Positions 18,737-29,054 of a stretch of DNA of 64,000 nucleotides are shown here, piece by piece. Each line of letters opens with the position of its first letter. Position 1 is the stretch's first letter. Under the pieces are notes generated by a model. That model made no database searches. It saw only the letters and a list, made by a program, of their open reading frames with translations, and was not told the DNA's origin. The DNA is taken from the NCBI RefSeq assembly GCF_008107625.1, contig NZ_SDKK01000010.1:62001-126000 (forward strand), in the 5' to 3' direction. The stretch is from Zoogloea oleivorans (GTDB lineage: Bacteria; Pseudomonadota; Gammaproteobacteria; Burkholderiales; Rhodocyclaceae). A program made the position numbers and the translations under genes.

Positions 18737-19515
18737 AGGCTCCGTTGTGCACAGCCAGCCTGATGCTGGCGGTCGCCGCCTCGTCGGCGCTCGCCCAGGC
18801 CCCAGCCGCCCGGCCGGTGGCCGGCAAGCCCGCGCCCCTGTCGATTGAACAACAGGACATCCGCGCCCAGCTCGCGCCGCGCAACTACACCACGCTGGCC
18901 GCCGAGATCGGCGCCAAAGTCAGCCGCATCAGCGTCAAGCCGGGCCAGGCCTTCAAGGCCGGCCAGGTGCTGGTGAGCCTCGACTGCTCGCTGCAGACCG
19001 CCCAGCGCGCCCGCGCCCAGGCCGAACTGGACGGCGCCCAGAAAACCCACGCTGTGAACAAGCGCATGCAGGAACTGGAAGCCGTCGGCAAACTGGAATA
19101 CGCCACGTCCGAACAAGCCGCACTGAAGGCCCGCGCCGAACTCGACTTCGCCAATGCCACCCTGGCCAAGTGCCGCATCACAGCCCCCTTCTCGGGGCGC
19201 GTCGCCGAGCAGAAAGCGCGCGAGCAGCAATTCGTGCAGGCCGGCCAGCCCCTCCTCGAAATCCTCGACGACAGCAGCCTCGACCTGGACTTCATCGTGC
19301 CGTCCAAGTGGCTTGCCTGGCTGAAGGTCGGCCAGACCTTCAAGGTTGCCATCGACGAAAACGGCCAGACCTACCCGGCCAGGGTGACCCGCCTCGGCGC
19401 CCGCATCGACCCGGTCAGCCAGTCCGTCACCGTCGCCGCCGTAATCGACGGCAGCTTCCCCGAACTCATCGCCGGCATGAGCGGTCGTGTCCTGCTCGCC
19501 CAGCCCGCCCGCTGA
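18733..19515 (+). CDS. periplasmic adaptor (HlyD/RND membrane-fusion type), small
   Basis: This 260-residue protein has a cleavable-looking signal peptide (MKAPLCTASLMLAVAASSALA) and then a compact adaptor layout: a first lipoyl half (GAKVSRISVKPGQAFKAGQVLVSLDCS), a short coiled-coil hairpin, the second lipoyl half (ITAPFSGRVAEQKAREQQFVQAGQPLLEILDDS) and a beta barrel. Such proteins bridge inner-membrane components and TolC-like ducts in the periplasm. It is shorter than most RND adaptors and no pump gene accompanies it. It overlaps the tolC-like gene by 4 nt and is followed 45 nt later by the giant adhesin gene. Confidence 0.88.
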   Translation: MKAPLCTASLMLAVAASSALAQAPAARPVAGKPAPLSIEQQDIRAQLAPRNYTTLAAEIGAKVSRISVKPGQAFKAGQVLVSLDCSLQTAQRARAQAELDGAQKTHAVNKRMQELEAVGKLEYATSEQAALKARAELDFANATLAKCRITAPFSGRVAEQKAREQQFVQAGQPLLEILDDSSLDLDFIVPSKWLAWLKVGQTFKVAIDENGQTYPARVTRLGARIDPVSQSVTVAAVIDGSFPELIAGMSGRVLLAQPAR

Positions 19516-19560
19516 CCTTCCGCCAAATCCGAATTCCGAATACCGCCAGGAGTGCGTTTC

Positions 19561-22500
19561 ATGTCCCGCCCCGCCAATTCCGTTGCCCGTCGGCCCCTGA
19601 AGCGCGCTCCGCTTCGCCCCATGGCCCTGGAGCCGCGCCTCATGTTCGACGGCGCCGCCGTGGATACAGCAGCCCACGCAGTTGAAGCCAGCGCCGCGGC
19701 CAGCACTCGCGAGGCCACCGCCAGCGACAGCAGCAGCCACGACAGCCCCCACGTCGATGCGGTAACCACAAGCCCGCCGGCCTCGGAAATCGTCTTCATC
19801 ACCACCTCCACCCCCGACTGGCAAAAGCTCGCCGGCAACGTGCGGGAAGGCGTCGAAGTCATCCTCCTTGATCCGGAACAGGATGGCGTTCAACAGGTCA
19901 GCGAGGCGCTCGCCGGGCGCACCGGCATCACCGCCATCCACATCGTCTCCCATGGCGCCGACGGCATGATCATCCTCGGCAACACACCGCTGGACAGCGA
20001 CGGCGTCACCGAGCGCGCCACCGAACTGGCGGCCTGGAAGGATCACCTCGCCAGCGGCGCCGACATCCTGCTGTACGGCTGCGACGTAGCCTCCAGCGCC
20101 CAGGGGCGCAGCTTTGCCAGCCTGCTGGCCAGCACCACTGGCGCCGATGTGGCCGCCTCCAGCGACACCACCGGCGCAGCCACCCAGGGCGGCGACTGGA
20201 CCCTCGAATACGCCTCCGGCAGCATCGAAGGCAGCAGCTTCCTGACGACCGCCGGCGTCGAAGCCTACGACGCGCGCCTCGCCACCGTCAGCCTGTCCGG
20301 TGCCACGGGCTGGACGGCCATCATGTTCGGCCCCTCGCGCGACCCGGACGGTGACAGCCAGGCCGGCGCCGCCGACACCGACATCATCGGCGACACCACC
20401 CACGGCTCCCTGTACACCGCCTACAGTGACAGCGGCACCAGCAACACCGCGGACGACTACCTGTACTTCCGCATGCGTATCGACAATCCCACCAGCGACA
20501 CCAACTTTGCCGGCGTCGCCATCGTCGGCATGGACGCCAACGGTGACGGCCGGATCGACCTGTTCTTTTCAGTGGATGGCCGCAACAACACCCAGGCCGT
20601 GCGCCTGCTCGAGCCGGGCACGGGCGTCAACCTGTCGCCCAGCACCACCAGCACCTCGCCACTACCCACTGGCTGGCTGCCCAACAACGGCGTGTACGCC
20701 TTCAACCCGTTGAACTACTCGGTAGACGCCGTCTCCAGCACCAACGATCCGCACTACGGCAGCTCCACCATCACCAATCCGGTCGGCACGACCAGCGCCA
20801 CCGACCTGACCGGTGACGGCAAGCGTGACGTGTTCATCAGCTGGCGAGTGCCCATTGCCGACATCGCCACCGTGCTCGCCAAGCCCTCCCCGGTCGACCG
20901 CAACGGCGTGTATGGTCCGCGGGGCGCCACCGGTCTGGCCGGCTTCACCAAGGACACGGCCGTCAAGTACGTCTCCTTCACCCAGACCCAGCCCGGCCCC
21001 ATCAACGGCGACCTCAACGGTGTCGGCGCGTCCTACGACAAGAACGCCACCTTTGCCGAGCTCGGCGCCTTCACCACCGAAATGTCGGCCAGCACCCCGG
21101 TCGCCGCGTCCACCCGCCTCGACATCACCGACAACATCGCCGGCACCGCCAACGGCCCGGTGACCTTCACCTTCCAGTTCTCCGCAGGCGTCACCGGCTT
21201 CGAGGCCGGTGACATCACGGTATCCGGCGGCACCGCCAGCGACTTCACCATCGTTGACGCCGACACCTACACCCTCGTCGTCACCCCCGACTCCGACACC
21301 GCCAGCGGCGCCATCCAGGTCGACGTCGCCACCGGTGCGGCAACCTCAGGCAGCCTGCCTTCCGCCGCCGGCAGCGCCACCCAAGCCTACGATACCCTGC
21401 CTCCGAGTGTCACCATCGACACCCCGGCGCTGGCCCTGTCCGGCCACCCCACCCTCAGCGGCCACACCGACCTGCCCGACGGCACGCTGATCACCGTCAC
21501 CATCGACCCCGACAACGACGCCGCCACTGCCAACAGCGTCACCTACAAGGTCATGGCCAGCGGCGGAATCTGGACCCTCGACACGGCCACCGCCACGGCG
21601 GCCTCCGGCAGCCTGCCGGCCGCCGGCCTCGTCAGCTACAGCAAGATCACCGCCAGCGGCTCCGACGCCGCCGGCAACACCGGCAGCGCCGTCGAACTCA
21701 ACCGGCCGACAGTCACGCTCCTCTCCACCGGCGACACCACACCAACCGTCAGCGGCACCTGGACCAACATCCCCGGCGACACCCTGAGCATCACCGTCGA
21801 CGGCACCAGCTACACCCCGACCATCGTCGGCAATACCTGGTCGGTCAACGTCACCGCTGCCCTGGCCATCAGCCCGACGCCCTATGAAGTCATCGCCACA
21901 GTCACCCGTTCCGGCTCCGTCACCGACACCAGCAGCGGCGAGGTGACGATCACCACGGCGCCACCGGCCATCCTCGTCGACATCGCCGGCGGCGCCACCG
22001 CCACCGGTTCGGACACCACGCCGATCATTTCCGGCACCTCGACCAACTCGGGCGGCTTCCTTGTCATTCGCCTCGACCCCAACAACGACGGCGACCTCTC
22101 GGATGCAGTGACCTACTCGGTGACCCCCGACGGCAGCGGCAACTGGACCCTCGACACCGGCACCGCCACGCCCATCTCCGGCACCCGTCCCAACGGCGGC
22201 TTCATCGGATCGACCGGCATTCTCGCCACCGACAGCTCCGGCAACGTCAGCGACACCCAGGTGCTGACCATCAGCACCCCGACCGTCACGATTGGCAGCG
22301 TCACCAGCACCGCCACCACCGATACCAACGCCCAGGTCAACAACGGCGACGCCTGGCTCAACATGACCGAGGACAACAGCGTCACCATCAGCGGCACCGC
22401 CACCACCGGCTTCACCGTCCACCTTGTCATCGCCGACGCCAACGGCAACTCACTCGACTTCAACAATCTGGCGGTGGACGGCAGCGGCAACTGGTCGACC

Positions 22501-25500
22501 ACCGGGGCCAACCTGTCGAGCCTGGACAGCACTACGCTGACGATGACCGCCACCCTGGCCGGCACCAGTGTTAGCGCCACCAACAACGCCTATACCCACG
22601 ACACCATTGCCCCACGGATCTTCATCACCAACTCCAGCGAGATCAAGAAAAACGGTGGCGTGATCTACGGCGGCAGCGAACTCGCCAATACGGGCCTGAC
22701 CATCACCATCCGCGACGCCACCGACACCAGCACCGTCGGCACCTGGACCACCACCACCAACGCCAGCGGCGACTGGACGGTGACCACCAGTGGCAACCTG
22801 GTGTCCGGCAGCTCCGGCAACATCATCATCAAGGTCGCCCCTACCACGGCCCCCGCCACCGACAGCGCCAAGAACATCGTCGGTACCGCCCAAGTCAGCC
22901 AATACGTGGCCGCCAACGCCGCCACCACCAGCATCACCATCGGCAACATCGCCACCGACAACATCATCACCGTCAGCGAAATCGGCTCCGGACTGGCAAT
23001 CGGCGGCACCACCACCCTCACCGGCACCGGCACCGTCACCCTGACCATCGACGACGGCGATCTGGACACCGCCGTCAACATCACCACCACCGGCAGCTAC
23101 TCCGGCGGCAACTGGACGGCGAACCTCACCAAAACCCAAGTCCAGAGCCTGCTCAATGGCCAGCTCACCGTTACCGCCACCGCCACGGAAACGAGCGGGA
23201 TCACCATCATGGACGTCGCCCTGCCGACCCTGTCCCTGCTGACCCCCACGCTCACCATCAGCGACAACATACCGGGGAGTACAGCCGGCCCGGTCACCTT
23301 CACTTTCCAGTTCTCCGAAGGGGTATCCGGCTTCGACGTCGGCGACATCACCGTCACCAACGGCATCGCCGGCACCTTCACAGCCATTGATGCCGACACC
23401 TACACCCTGGTCGTCACTCCCACGCCCAACGCCAGTGGTGATATCGGCATCGGCGTCAACAGCAACGTCGCCCACGGCCTCAACACCGGCCGCGGCAACA
23501 GCGACGCAGTAGCGAGCCAGGCATTCAACACAACCGTCGCCGCCGCGGCCCCGACCCTCGACATCAACGCCGACGCCCTCGCCACCGACGTCACCCCGCT
23601 GATCACCGGGACCACCAGCCTGGCTGCCGGCGCCCCCATCGTCATCACCATCGACCCGGACAACGACGCCACCACCAGCAACAGCCTCACCTACGCCGCC
23701 ACCGTCCAGAGCGGCGGCACCTGGAGCCTCGACATCGGCACCGCCACACCCACCAGTGGCACCCTGCCGGCCAGCGGCCTCACCCCGTGGGCGAAGATCA
23801 CTGCCACCGCCACCAACGCCTTCGGCAACAGCACCAGCGTCACCGCCCTCGACACCCCGGCCGTCACCCCCACCATCGCCAACACCCATACCGCCACCGT
23901 CACCGGCACCTGGATGAAGGAGGCGGGTGACGTCCTCACCGTAAGCATCGAGGGCACCGCGTACACCGTGGCCAACGGCAAGCTGACGATCAACAGCGAC
24001 AACACCTGGACCCTCGTCACCGATCCGCTCGTCGACGGCACCTACGACGTCACCGCCAGCGTCACCCGCGGCGGCCTGACCTCTCCCGACGACGTCACCC
24101 ACTCCGAACTGCAGATCGACACCCTCGGCACCGTGGACATCACCGGCGGCGCCAGCATCAGCACCGGCGACGCCACGCCGCTGATCGTCGGCACCAGCAC
24201 CGGCATGCCCGCCGGCTCCGTGCTCACGCTGCAACTCGATACCGACAACAACGGCAGCTACGACCTCGTTTACCAAACGGTCGTCGGCGCCGGCGGCGCC
24301 TGGTCCGTGGATACCGCCAGCGCCATTCCGTCGGGCGGCGCCTTCCCGGCCGGCGGCCTGAACGGCAGCGTGCCCATCCGCGCCACGGCCACCGATCCCG
24401 CCGGCAACACCGGCCTCGACACGCAGACGCTCATCGTCGACATCACCCCGCCGCAGATCGCCCTCACCTCCGGCAGCCGCAGCCCGAGCACCCAGCCGAT
24501 CATCACCGGCACCACCGACCTGCCCGCCGGCGGCACCATCACGCTCGTCATCGACCCGGACAACAACCCGGCCACAAACGACAGCCTTACCTACACCGCC
24601 ATCGTCCAGAGCGACGGCACCTGGCGCGTCGACACCGCCAACCCCACCGCCAACGGCGGCAGCGGCCCAACCACCAGCTACACCCTCGGCAACACCCTCG
24701 GCCTCACCGCCAGCGCCACCGACACCTTCGGCAACAGCGCCGACGCCAGTCGCCCGCTGGCCCTCGACGTGAACGCCCCCACCGTCGCCATCCATGCCCC
24801 CCTCGACTGGAACGGCACCCCCGACGGCAGCCTCGATGCCAGTGAAGACGACAGCGTGGTCATCACTGGCACCACCACCGGTATCGCCGACGGCCAGTGG
24901 CTGACCATCACCCTCACCGACGGCACCACCACCATTACCGACACAGTCACCGTCACCGGCAACAACTGGACGATGAGCAGCATCAACCTGTCGTCCCTCG
25001 CCGCCGGTACGCTCACCGTCAGTGCCACCCACACCGACAGCGGTGGCAGCACTTACACCGATACGGCCAGCATCAACCACGTCAAGAACAGCACCGTGGC
25101 GATCGACCGCATCAGCCAAGACAGCGGCGTCGTGGCCGACTTCATTACCCGCGACGACACCATCGAAATATTCGGCACCGCCACCCCGGGCGCAGCGCTG
25201 GTCGTGCTCGTCAAGGACACCGGCAACAACGTTGTCGCCACCTTCAACGTCACCGCCAATGCCACGACAGGCGCCTGGAGCACCACGGCCACCAGCCCCC
25301 TGAGTGCCGGCGACTACACCATCGACGCGGCTGTCGGCGGCACCCACGCCACCCGGTCGATGACCATCGTCAGCACCACGCCCCCACAGCTCACCACCAG
25401 CAACCCGGCCGACAACGCCACCGGCGTGCTCGAGAGCGCCGACCTGACCCTCACCTTCGACAAGGCCATCCTCCCCGGCAGCGGCACCATCAACCTCTAC

Positions 25501-28500
25501 CGCAGCAGCGACAACAGCCTCGTCGAAAGCTACAACGTCTCCAGCGGCCTCGGCTCCATCACCGACATCAACGGCGCCAGCCTCGGCCGCCTCACCTTCG
25601 GCAGCACCACAATCACCCTCAATCCCGGCAGCGACCTGATCAGCGGTGCCAGCTACTACATCAAGATCGACGGCACCGCCGTCATCGACCAAGCAGGCAA
25701 CGCCTACGTCGGCATCACCGACGCCACCACGCTCAACTTCCAGACCACTGGCGGCGCCAATGCCCTGCCGACCCTCACCGCCAGCGCCGGCACCACCTCA
25801 TTCACCGAAGGTGCCGACACGGCCTCCACACCAGTCGTCATTGACAACGGCCTCACTGTCGCCGACACCGACAACGCCACCCTCGCCAGTGCCACGGTTG
25901 CCATCACCGGCAATCTCCATGCTGCGGAAGACAGCCTCGCCTTCACCAATGACGGCAGCACCATGGGCAACATCAGCGCCAGCTACAACGCCGGCACCGG
26001 TGTGCTGACCCTCACCTCCAGCGGTGCCACCGCCACCCTCGCCCAGTGGCAGGCCGCCCTGCGCAGCATCACCTACACCAACAACGCCGACACACCCGAC
26101 ACCACCGATCGCACCGTCAGCTTCACGGTCAATGACGGCAGCGCCGACAGCAACAGCGTCACCCGAACCCTCAGCGTCACTGCCGTCAACGACGCCCCAA
26201 GCATCACCGCCCCGGCCAGCATCGCCGTCACCGAAGATGTCGCCGGCGCCCTCACCGGCATCAGCTTCACCGACGTGGACGCCGGCAGCAGCAGCGTCAC
26301 CGTCACCCTGAGCGTCGCCAGCGGCAGCCTCGCGGCCACCTCCGGCAGCGGCGTCACCGTCAGCGGCACCGCCAGCGCACTGACCCTCACCGGCAGCGTC
26401 GCCAACATCAACACCTTCATCGCCGCCAGTGCAGTCAGCTTCACCACTGCCAGCAACGCCACCAGCAGCGTGACCCTCACCGTCGACATCGACGATGGCG
26501 GCAACACCGGCAGTGGCGGCGCCAAGGCCGACAGCATCACCGTCAGCCTGCTCGTCACTGCCGTCAACGACCCACCCGCCGTGACCACCAGCGCGGGCAC
26601 GCAAGCCTTCATCGAAGGTGCCGGCCCGGTCGCCATCGACAGCAGCCTCACCGTTACCGATGTGGACAACGCCACCCTCGCCAGTGCCACGGTTGCCATC
26701 ACCGGCAATCTCCATGCTGCGGAAGACAGCCTCGCCTTCACCAATGACGGCAGCACCATGGGCAACATCAGCGCCAGCTACAACGCCGGCACCGGTGTGC
26801 TGACCCTCACCTCCAGCGGTGCCACCGCCACCCTCGCCCAGTGGCAGGCCGCCCTGCGCAGCGTCACCTACACCAACAGCGCCGACACACCCGACACCAC
26901 CGACCGCACCGTCAGCTTCACGGTCAATGACGGCAGCGCCGACAGCACCATCACCACTCGCACCCTCAGCGTCGCCGACGCAGATCTCGACCCGCCGCTC
27001 ATCACCGGCCCGTCCGGCGCCGCCGGTGCAGCCACCAGCACCACCGCCATCACCGAAAACACCACCGCCATCGCCACCCTCAGCGCCAACGAACCCGTTA
27101 CCTGGGCCCTCGCCGGCGATGACGCGGCCAGGTTCGTGATCGACAGCGACGGCAAGCTCGCCTTCGCCACCGCCACCGACTACGAAGCCCCGACGGACCT
27201 CGGTGACACGCCCGCCAACAACACCTACGTCGTGCAGGTGAAGGCCACCGACGGCAACGGCAACGTTGCCACCCAGACGATCACCGTCACCGTCACCAAC
27301 GTCGACGAAGTTGTCCCGCTCATCAGCGGCCCGTCCGGCACTGCCGGCGATGCCGTCAGTGCCGCATCGATCCCGGAGAACGCCAGCACCGTCGCCACCC
27401 TCGGCGCCAGCAAAGCCGTCACCTGGCAAATCGTCGGCGGCGAGGACGCCGCCCTCTTCGAACTCGATCCCGCCACGGGCAGCCTGAGCTTCAAGGCCGC
27501 CCCCGACTTCGAAGCCCCGGGCGACGGCAGCACGGCCGGCAGCAACACCTACCTGGTCACGGTGCGCGCCACCGACAGCGTCGGCCACACTGCCGAACAG
27601 ACCATTACCGTCACAGTCACCGACGTGCCCGAGGGCAGCCGGCCAACCCAGACCATCGCCATCGGCGCCATGAGCCGTGACAGCGGCGAATCGGCAAGCG
27701 ACTTCATCACCGCCGACGGTAGCGCTGGCCGCACCGTAAACGGCACGCTCAGCGCCCCGCTAGGCGCCGACGAAGCCGTGGAACTCTCCTTCGACGGCGG
27801 CAACACCTGGGTTCGTGCCAGCACCGACGGCACCGCCTGGCAGGCCGCCGACCCCAGCGCCCATATCGACAACTGGACGATCCAGGCCCGCGTCACCAAC
27901 ATCGTCGCCAATCTGTCCGGGCCAGCCGAAAGCCGTGCCGTCACGCTCGACACCACGCCTCCCGAGGTGCCGACCGTCAACACCCTCGACACCACCAGCA
28001 ACACCCCGACGATTACCGGCAGCGCCAGCGTCGGCGCTGGAGAAACCCTGCGCGTCACGGTCAATGGCCTCACCTACACTGTCGGCGACGGTCACCTCAC
28101 GCTCACCGGCAACACCTGGGCCCTGCGCATCCCGGCCGCCAATGCCCTGCCCGTCGGCACCTACTCGATTGTCGCCAGCCTTGTCGACGCAGCCGGCAAT
28201 GTCAGCACCGATACCGGCAGCAACGAACTCAAGGTGGCAGACGTACCGCCACACCGCCCGATGCAGCCCGCCGAACTGCCCACCGTGGCTCCGACGCCGA
28301 CGGCCCCGCCCCCCCCTGCCAGTGCCCCCGCCGTCACCCTGGTCGACGCTCCGCTGACACTGGTCACCCCGGCCAGCACGATCAACCTCGATCCGATCCA
28401 CAACGACCCCACCGGCGACAGGCAGCTTTCCAGCCTGCTCACCGTCGCCGATCAGGCCCCCGGCGACTTCGGCATTCGCACCCGCTCGGAAGGCTTCCCG

Positions 28501-29046
28501 ATCGTCGTCCTGCGCACCGCGGATGGCAGCAGTGACAATGCCGCCAGCAACGCCGCAACACTGGTGGTCAATCGCGGCATTCCGGATGTCGTCATTGAAC
28601 AGAACGGCCGCAACTTCGAAGTTCCCATCCCCAACGACGCCTTTGCCCACTCCCGGCAGGACGCCATCATCAACCTCACCATTGCCCGCAGCGACGGCCG
28701 GCCGCTCCCCGGCTGGCTGCAGTTCGACCCGCGCATGGGCGTTTTCCGCGGCACCGCGCCAGCCGGCTTCAGCGGCGACGTGGAAATCCGCGTAATTGCC
28801 CGCGACCAGAACGGCAACCAGGTGGAAGTGGTGTTCCGCATCCGCGTCGGCGAGGACGGCAAGGTGATCCGCTCCAGCTCCAGCGCCACCGACCCCGCCC
28901 GCAACCAGCCTCGTCTGGAAGGCCGGGCCGGCTTCAGCACCCAGCTGCGCCTGGCCGGCCGCGGCGCCCAGATCACCGAACGTGAGCGCCTGATTGAACA
29001 GGCCCGTCAGCTGCCGGCCCGCAAGGCCCCGGCAGCAACGTCCTGA
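19561..29046 (+). CDS. giant Ig-repeat surface protein with LEPR motif and DUF4347 domain
   Basis: This 3161-residue repetitive protein is probably a cell-surface or released adhesin. The N-terminus lacks a Sec signal but has LEPRLMFDGAA at residues 23-33, resembling the LEPR-XLL signature of very large surface proteins. Residues about 76-235 are DUF4347, with His131 in a VSHG turn and Cys174 in LLYGCDV. Bacterial Ig-like blocks follow (for example TFQFSAGVTGFEAGDITV and TFQFSEGVSGFDVGDITV), then two almost identical repeats, two cadherin-like blocks, and near the C-terminus a putative-Ig domain (PGWLQFDPRMGVFRGTAP). I find no RTX nonapeptides and no type I secretion tail. Codons and base composition match a Thr/Ser/Asp/Gly-rich repeat protein. 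ATG at 19561 follows CAGGAG about 10 nt upstream. Confidence 0.92.
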   Translation: MSRPANSVARRPLKRAPLRPMALEPRLMFDGAAVDTAAHAVEASAAASTREATASDSSSHDSPHVDAVTTSPPASEIVFITTSTPDWQKLAGNVREGVEVILLDPEQDGVQQVSEALAGRTGITAIHIVSHGADGMIILGNTPLDSDGVTERATELAAWKDHLASGADILLYGCDVASSAQGRSFASLLASTTGADVAASSDTTGAATQGGDWTLEYASGSIEGSSFLTTAGVEAYDARLATVSLSGATGWTAIMFGPSRDPDGDSQAGAADTDIIGDTTHGSLYTAYSDSGTSNTADDYLYFRMRIDNPTSDTNFAGVAIVGMDANGDGRIDLFFSVDGRNNTQAVRLLEPGTGVNLSPSTTSTSPLPTGWLPNNGVYAFNPLNYSVDAVSSTNDPHYGSSTITNPVGTTSATDLTGDGKRDVFISWRVPIADIATVLAKPSPVDRNGVYGPRGATGLAGFTKDTAVKYVSFTQTQPGPINGDLNGVGASYDKNATFAELGAFTTEMSASTPVAASTRLDITDNIAGTANGPVTFTFQFSAGVTGFEAGDITVSGGTASDFTIVDADTYTLVVTPDSDTASGAIQVDVATGAATSGSLPSAAGSATQAYDTLPPSVTIDTPALALSGHPTLSGHTDLPDGTLITVTIDPDNDAATANSVTYKVMASGGIWTLDTATATAASGSLPAAGLVSYSKITASGSDAAGNTGSAVELNRPTVTLLSTGDTTPTVSGTWTNIPGDTLSITVDGTSYTPTIVGNTWSVNVTAALAISPTPYEVIATVTRSGSVTDTSSGEVTITTAPPAILVDIAGGATATGSDTTPIISGTSTNSGGFLVIRLDPNNDGDLSDAVTYSVTPDGSGNWTLDTGTATPISGTRPNGGFIGSTGILATDSSGNVSDTQVLTISTPTVTIGSVTSTATTDTNAQVNNGDAWLNMTEDNSVTISGTATTGFTVHLVIADANGNSLDFNNLAVDGSGNWSTTGANLSSLDSTTLTMTATLAGTSVSATNNAYTHDTIAPRIFITNSSEIKKNGGVIYGGSELANTGLTITIRDATDTSTVGTWTTTTNASGDWTVTTSGNLVSGSSGNIIIKVAPTTAPATDSAKNIVGTAQVSQYVAANAATTSITIGNIATDNIITVSEIGSGLAIGGTTTLTGTGTVTLTIDDGDLDTAVNITTTGSYSGGNWTANLTKTQVQSLLNGQLTVTATATETSGITIMDVALPTLSLLTPTLTISDNIPGSTAGPVTFTFQFSEGVSGFDVGDITVTNGIAGTFTAIDADTYTLVVTPTPNASGDIGIGVNSNVAHGLNTGRGNSDAVASQAFNTTVAAAAPTLDINADALATDVTPLITGTTSLAAGAPIVITIDPDNDATTSNSLTYAATVQSGGTWSLDIGTATPTSGTLPASGLTPWAKITATATNAFGNSTSVTALDTPAVTPTIANTHTATVTGTWMKEAGDVLTVSIEGTAYTVANGKLTINSDNTWTLVTDPLVDGTYDVTASVTRGGLTSPDDVTHSELQIDTLGTVDITGGASISTGDATPLIVGTSTGMPAGSVLTLQLDTDNNGSYDLVYQTVVGAGGAWSVDTASAIPSGGAFPAGGLNGSVPIRATATDPAGNTGLDTQTLIVDITPPQIALTSGSRSPSTQPIITGTTDLPAGGTITLVIDPDNNPATNDSLTYTAIVQSDGTWRVDTANPTANGGSGPTTSYTLGNTLGLTASATDTFGNSADASRPLALDVNAPTVAIHAPLDWNGTPDGSLDASEDDSVVITGTTTGIADGQWLTITLTDGTTTITDTVTVTGNNWTMSSINLSSLAAGTLTVSATHTDSGGSTYTDTASINHVKNSTVAIDRISQDSGVVADFITRDDTIEIFGTATPGAALVVLVKDTGNNVVATFNVTANATTGAWSTTATSPLSAGDYTIDAAVGGTHATRSMTIVSTTPPQLTTSNPADNATGVLESADLTLTFDKAILPGSGTINLYRSSDNSLVESYNVSSGLGSITDINGASLGRLTFGSTTITLNPGSDLISGASYYIKIDGTAVIDQAGNAYVGITDATTLNFQTTGGANALPTLTASAGTTSFTEGADTASTPVVIDNGLTVADTDNATLASATVAITGNLHAAEDSLAFTNDGSTMGNISASYNAGTGVLTLTSSGATATLAQWQAALRSITYTNNADTPDTTDRTVSFTVNDGSADSNSVTRTLSVTAVNDAPSITAPASIAVTEDVAGALTGISFTDVDAGSSSVTVTLSVASGSLAATSGSGVTVSGTASALTLTGSVANINTFIAASAVSFTTASNATSSVTLTVDIDDGGNTGSGGAKADSITVSLLVTAVNDPPAVTTSAGTQAFIEGAGPVAIDSSLTVTDVDNATLASATVAITGNLHAAEDSLAFTNDGSTMGNISASYNAGTGVLTLTSSGATATLAQWQAALRSVTYTNSADTPDTTDRTVSFTVNDGSADSTITTRTLSVADADLDPPLITGPSGAAGAATSTTAITENTTAIATLSANEPVTWALAGDDAARFVIDSDGKLAFATATDYEAPTDLGDTPANNTYVVQVKATDGNGNVATQTITVTVTNVDEVVPLISGPSGTAGDAVSAASIPENASTVATLGASKAVTWQIVGGEDAALFELDPATGSLSFKAAPDFEAPGDGSTAGSNTYLVTVRATDSVGHTAEQTITVTVTDVPEGSRPTQTIAIGAMSRDSGESASDFITADGSAGRTVNGTLSAPLGADEAVELSFDGGNTWVRASTDGTAWQAADPSAHIDNWTIQARVTNIVANLSGPAESRAVTLDTTPPEVPTVNTLDTTSNTPTITGSASVGAGETLRVTVNGLTYTVGDGHLTLTGNTWALRIPAANALPVGTYSIVASLVDAAGNVSTDTGSNELKVADVPPHRPMQPAELPTVAPTPTAPPPPASAPAVTLVDAPLTLVTPASTINLDPIHNDPTGDRQLSSLLTVADQAPGDFGIRTRSEGFPIVVLRTADGSSDNAASNAATLVVNRGIPDVVIEQNGRNFEVPIPNDAFAHSRQDAIINLTIARSDGRPLPGWLQFDPRMGVFRGTAPAGFSGDVEIRVIARDQNGNQVEVVFRIRVGEDGKVIRSSSSATDPARNQPRLEGRAGFSTQLRLAGRGAQITERERLIEQARQLPARKAPAATS
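25870..26152 (+). repeat. long direct repeat, copy 1, within the giant adhesin gene
   Basis: This 283-bp stretch recurs 795 bp downstream with only three mismatches that I can see by eye. It encodes the block starting DNATLASATVAITGNL and ending VNDGSADS. The offset is exactly 265 codons, so the reading frame is kept. Confidence 0.9.
26665..26947 (+). repeat. long direct repeat, copy 2, within the giant adhesin gene
   Basis: Second copy of the 283-bp block at 25870-26152. Near identity at the DNA level, including third codon positions, indicates a recent duplication or gene conversion inside the gene. Confidence 0.9.
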
Positions 29047-29054
29047 AACCGGCA

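Noticed and set aside
18538-20403. A 621-codon minus-strand frame across the adaptor and adhesin start
   Set aside because: Gly/Ala/Val-rich antisense shadow of well-supported genes on the plus strand.
22450-25692. A 1080-codon open frame on the minus strand opposite the adhesin gene
   Set aside because: It mirrors the Thr/Asp/Gly-rich repeats, giving a Val/Gly/Ala/Asp-rich low-complexity product with no fold signature. Such antisense frames arise from biased codon use in repetitive GC-rich genes.
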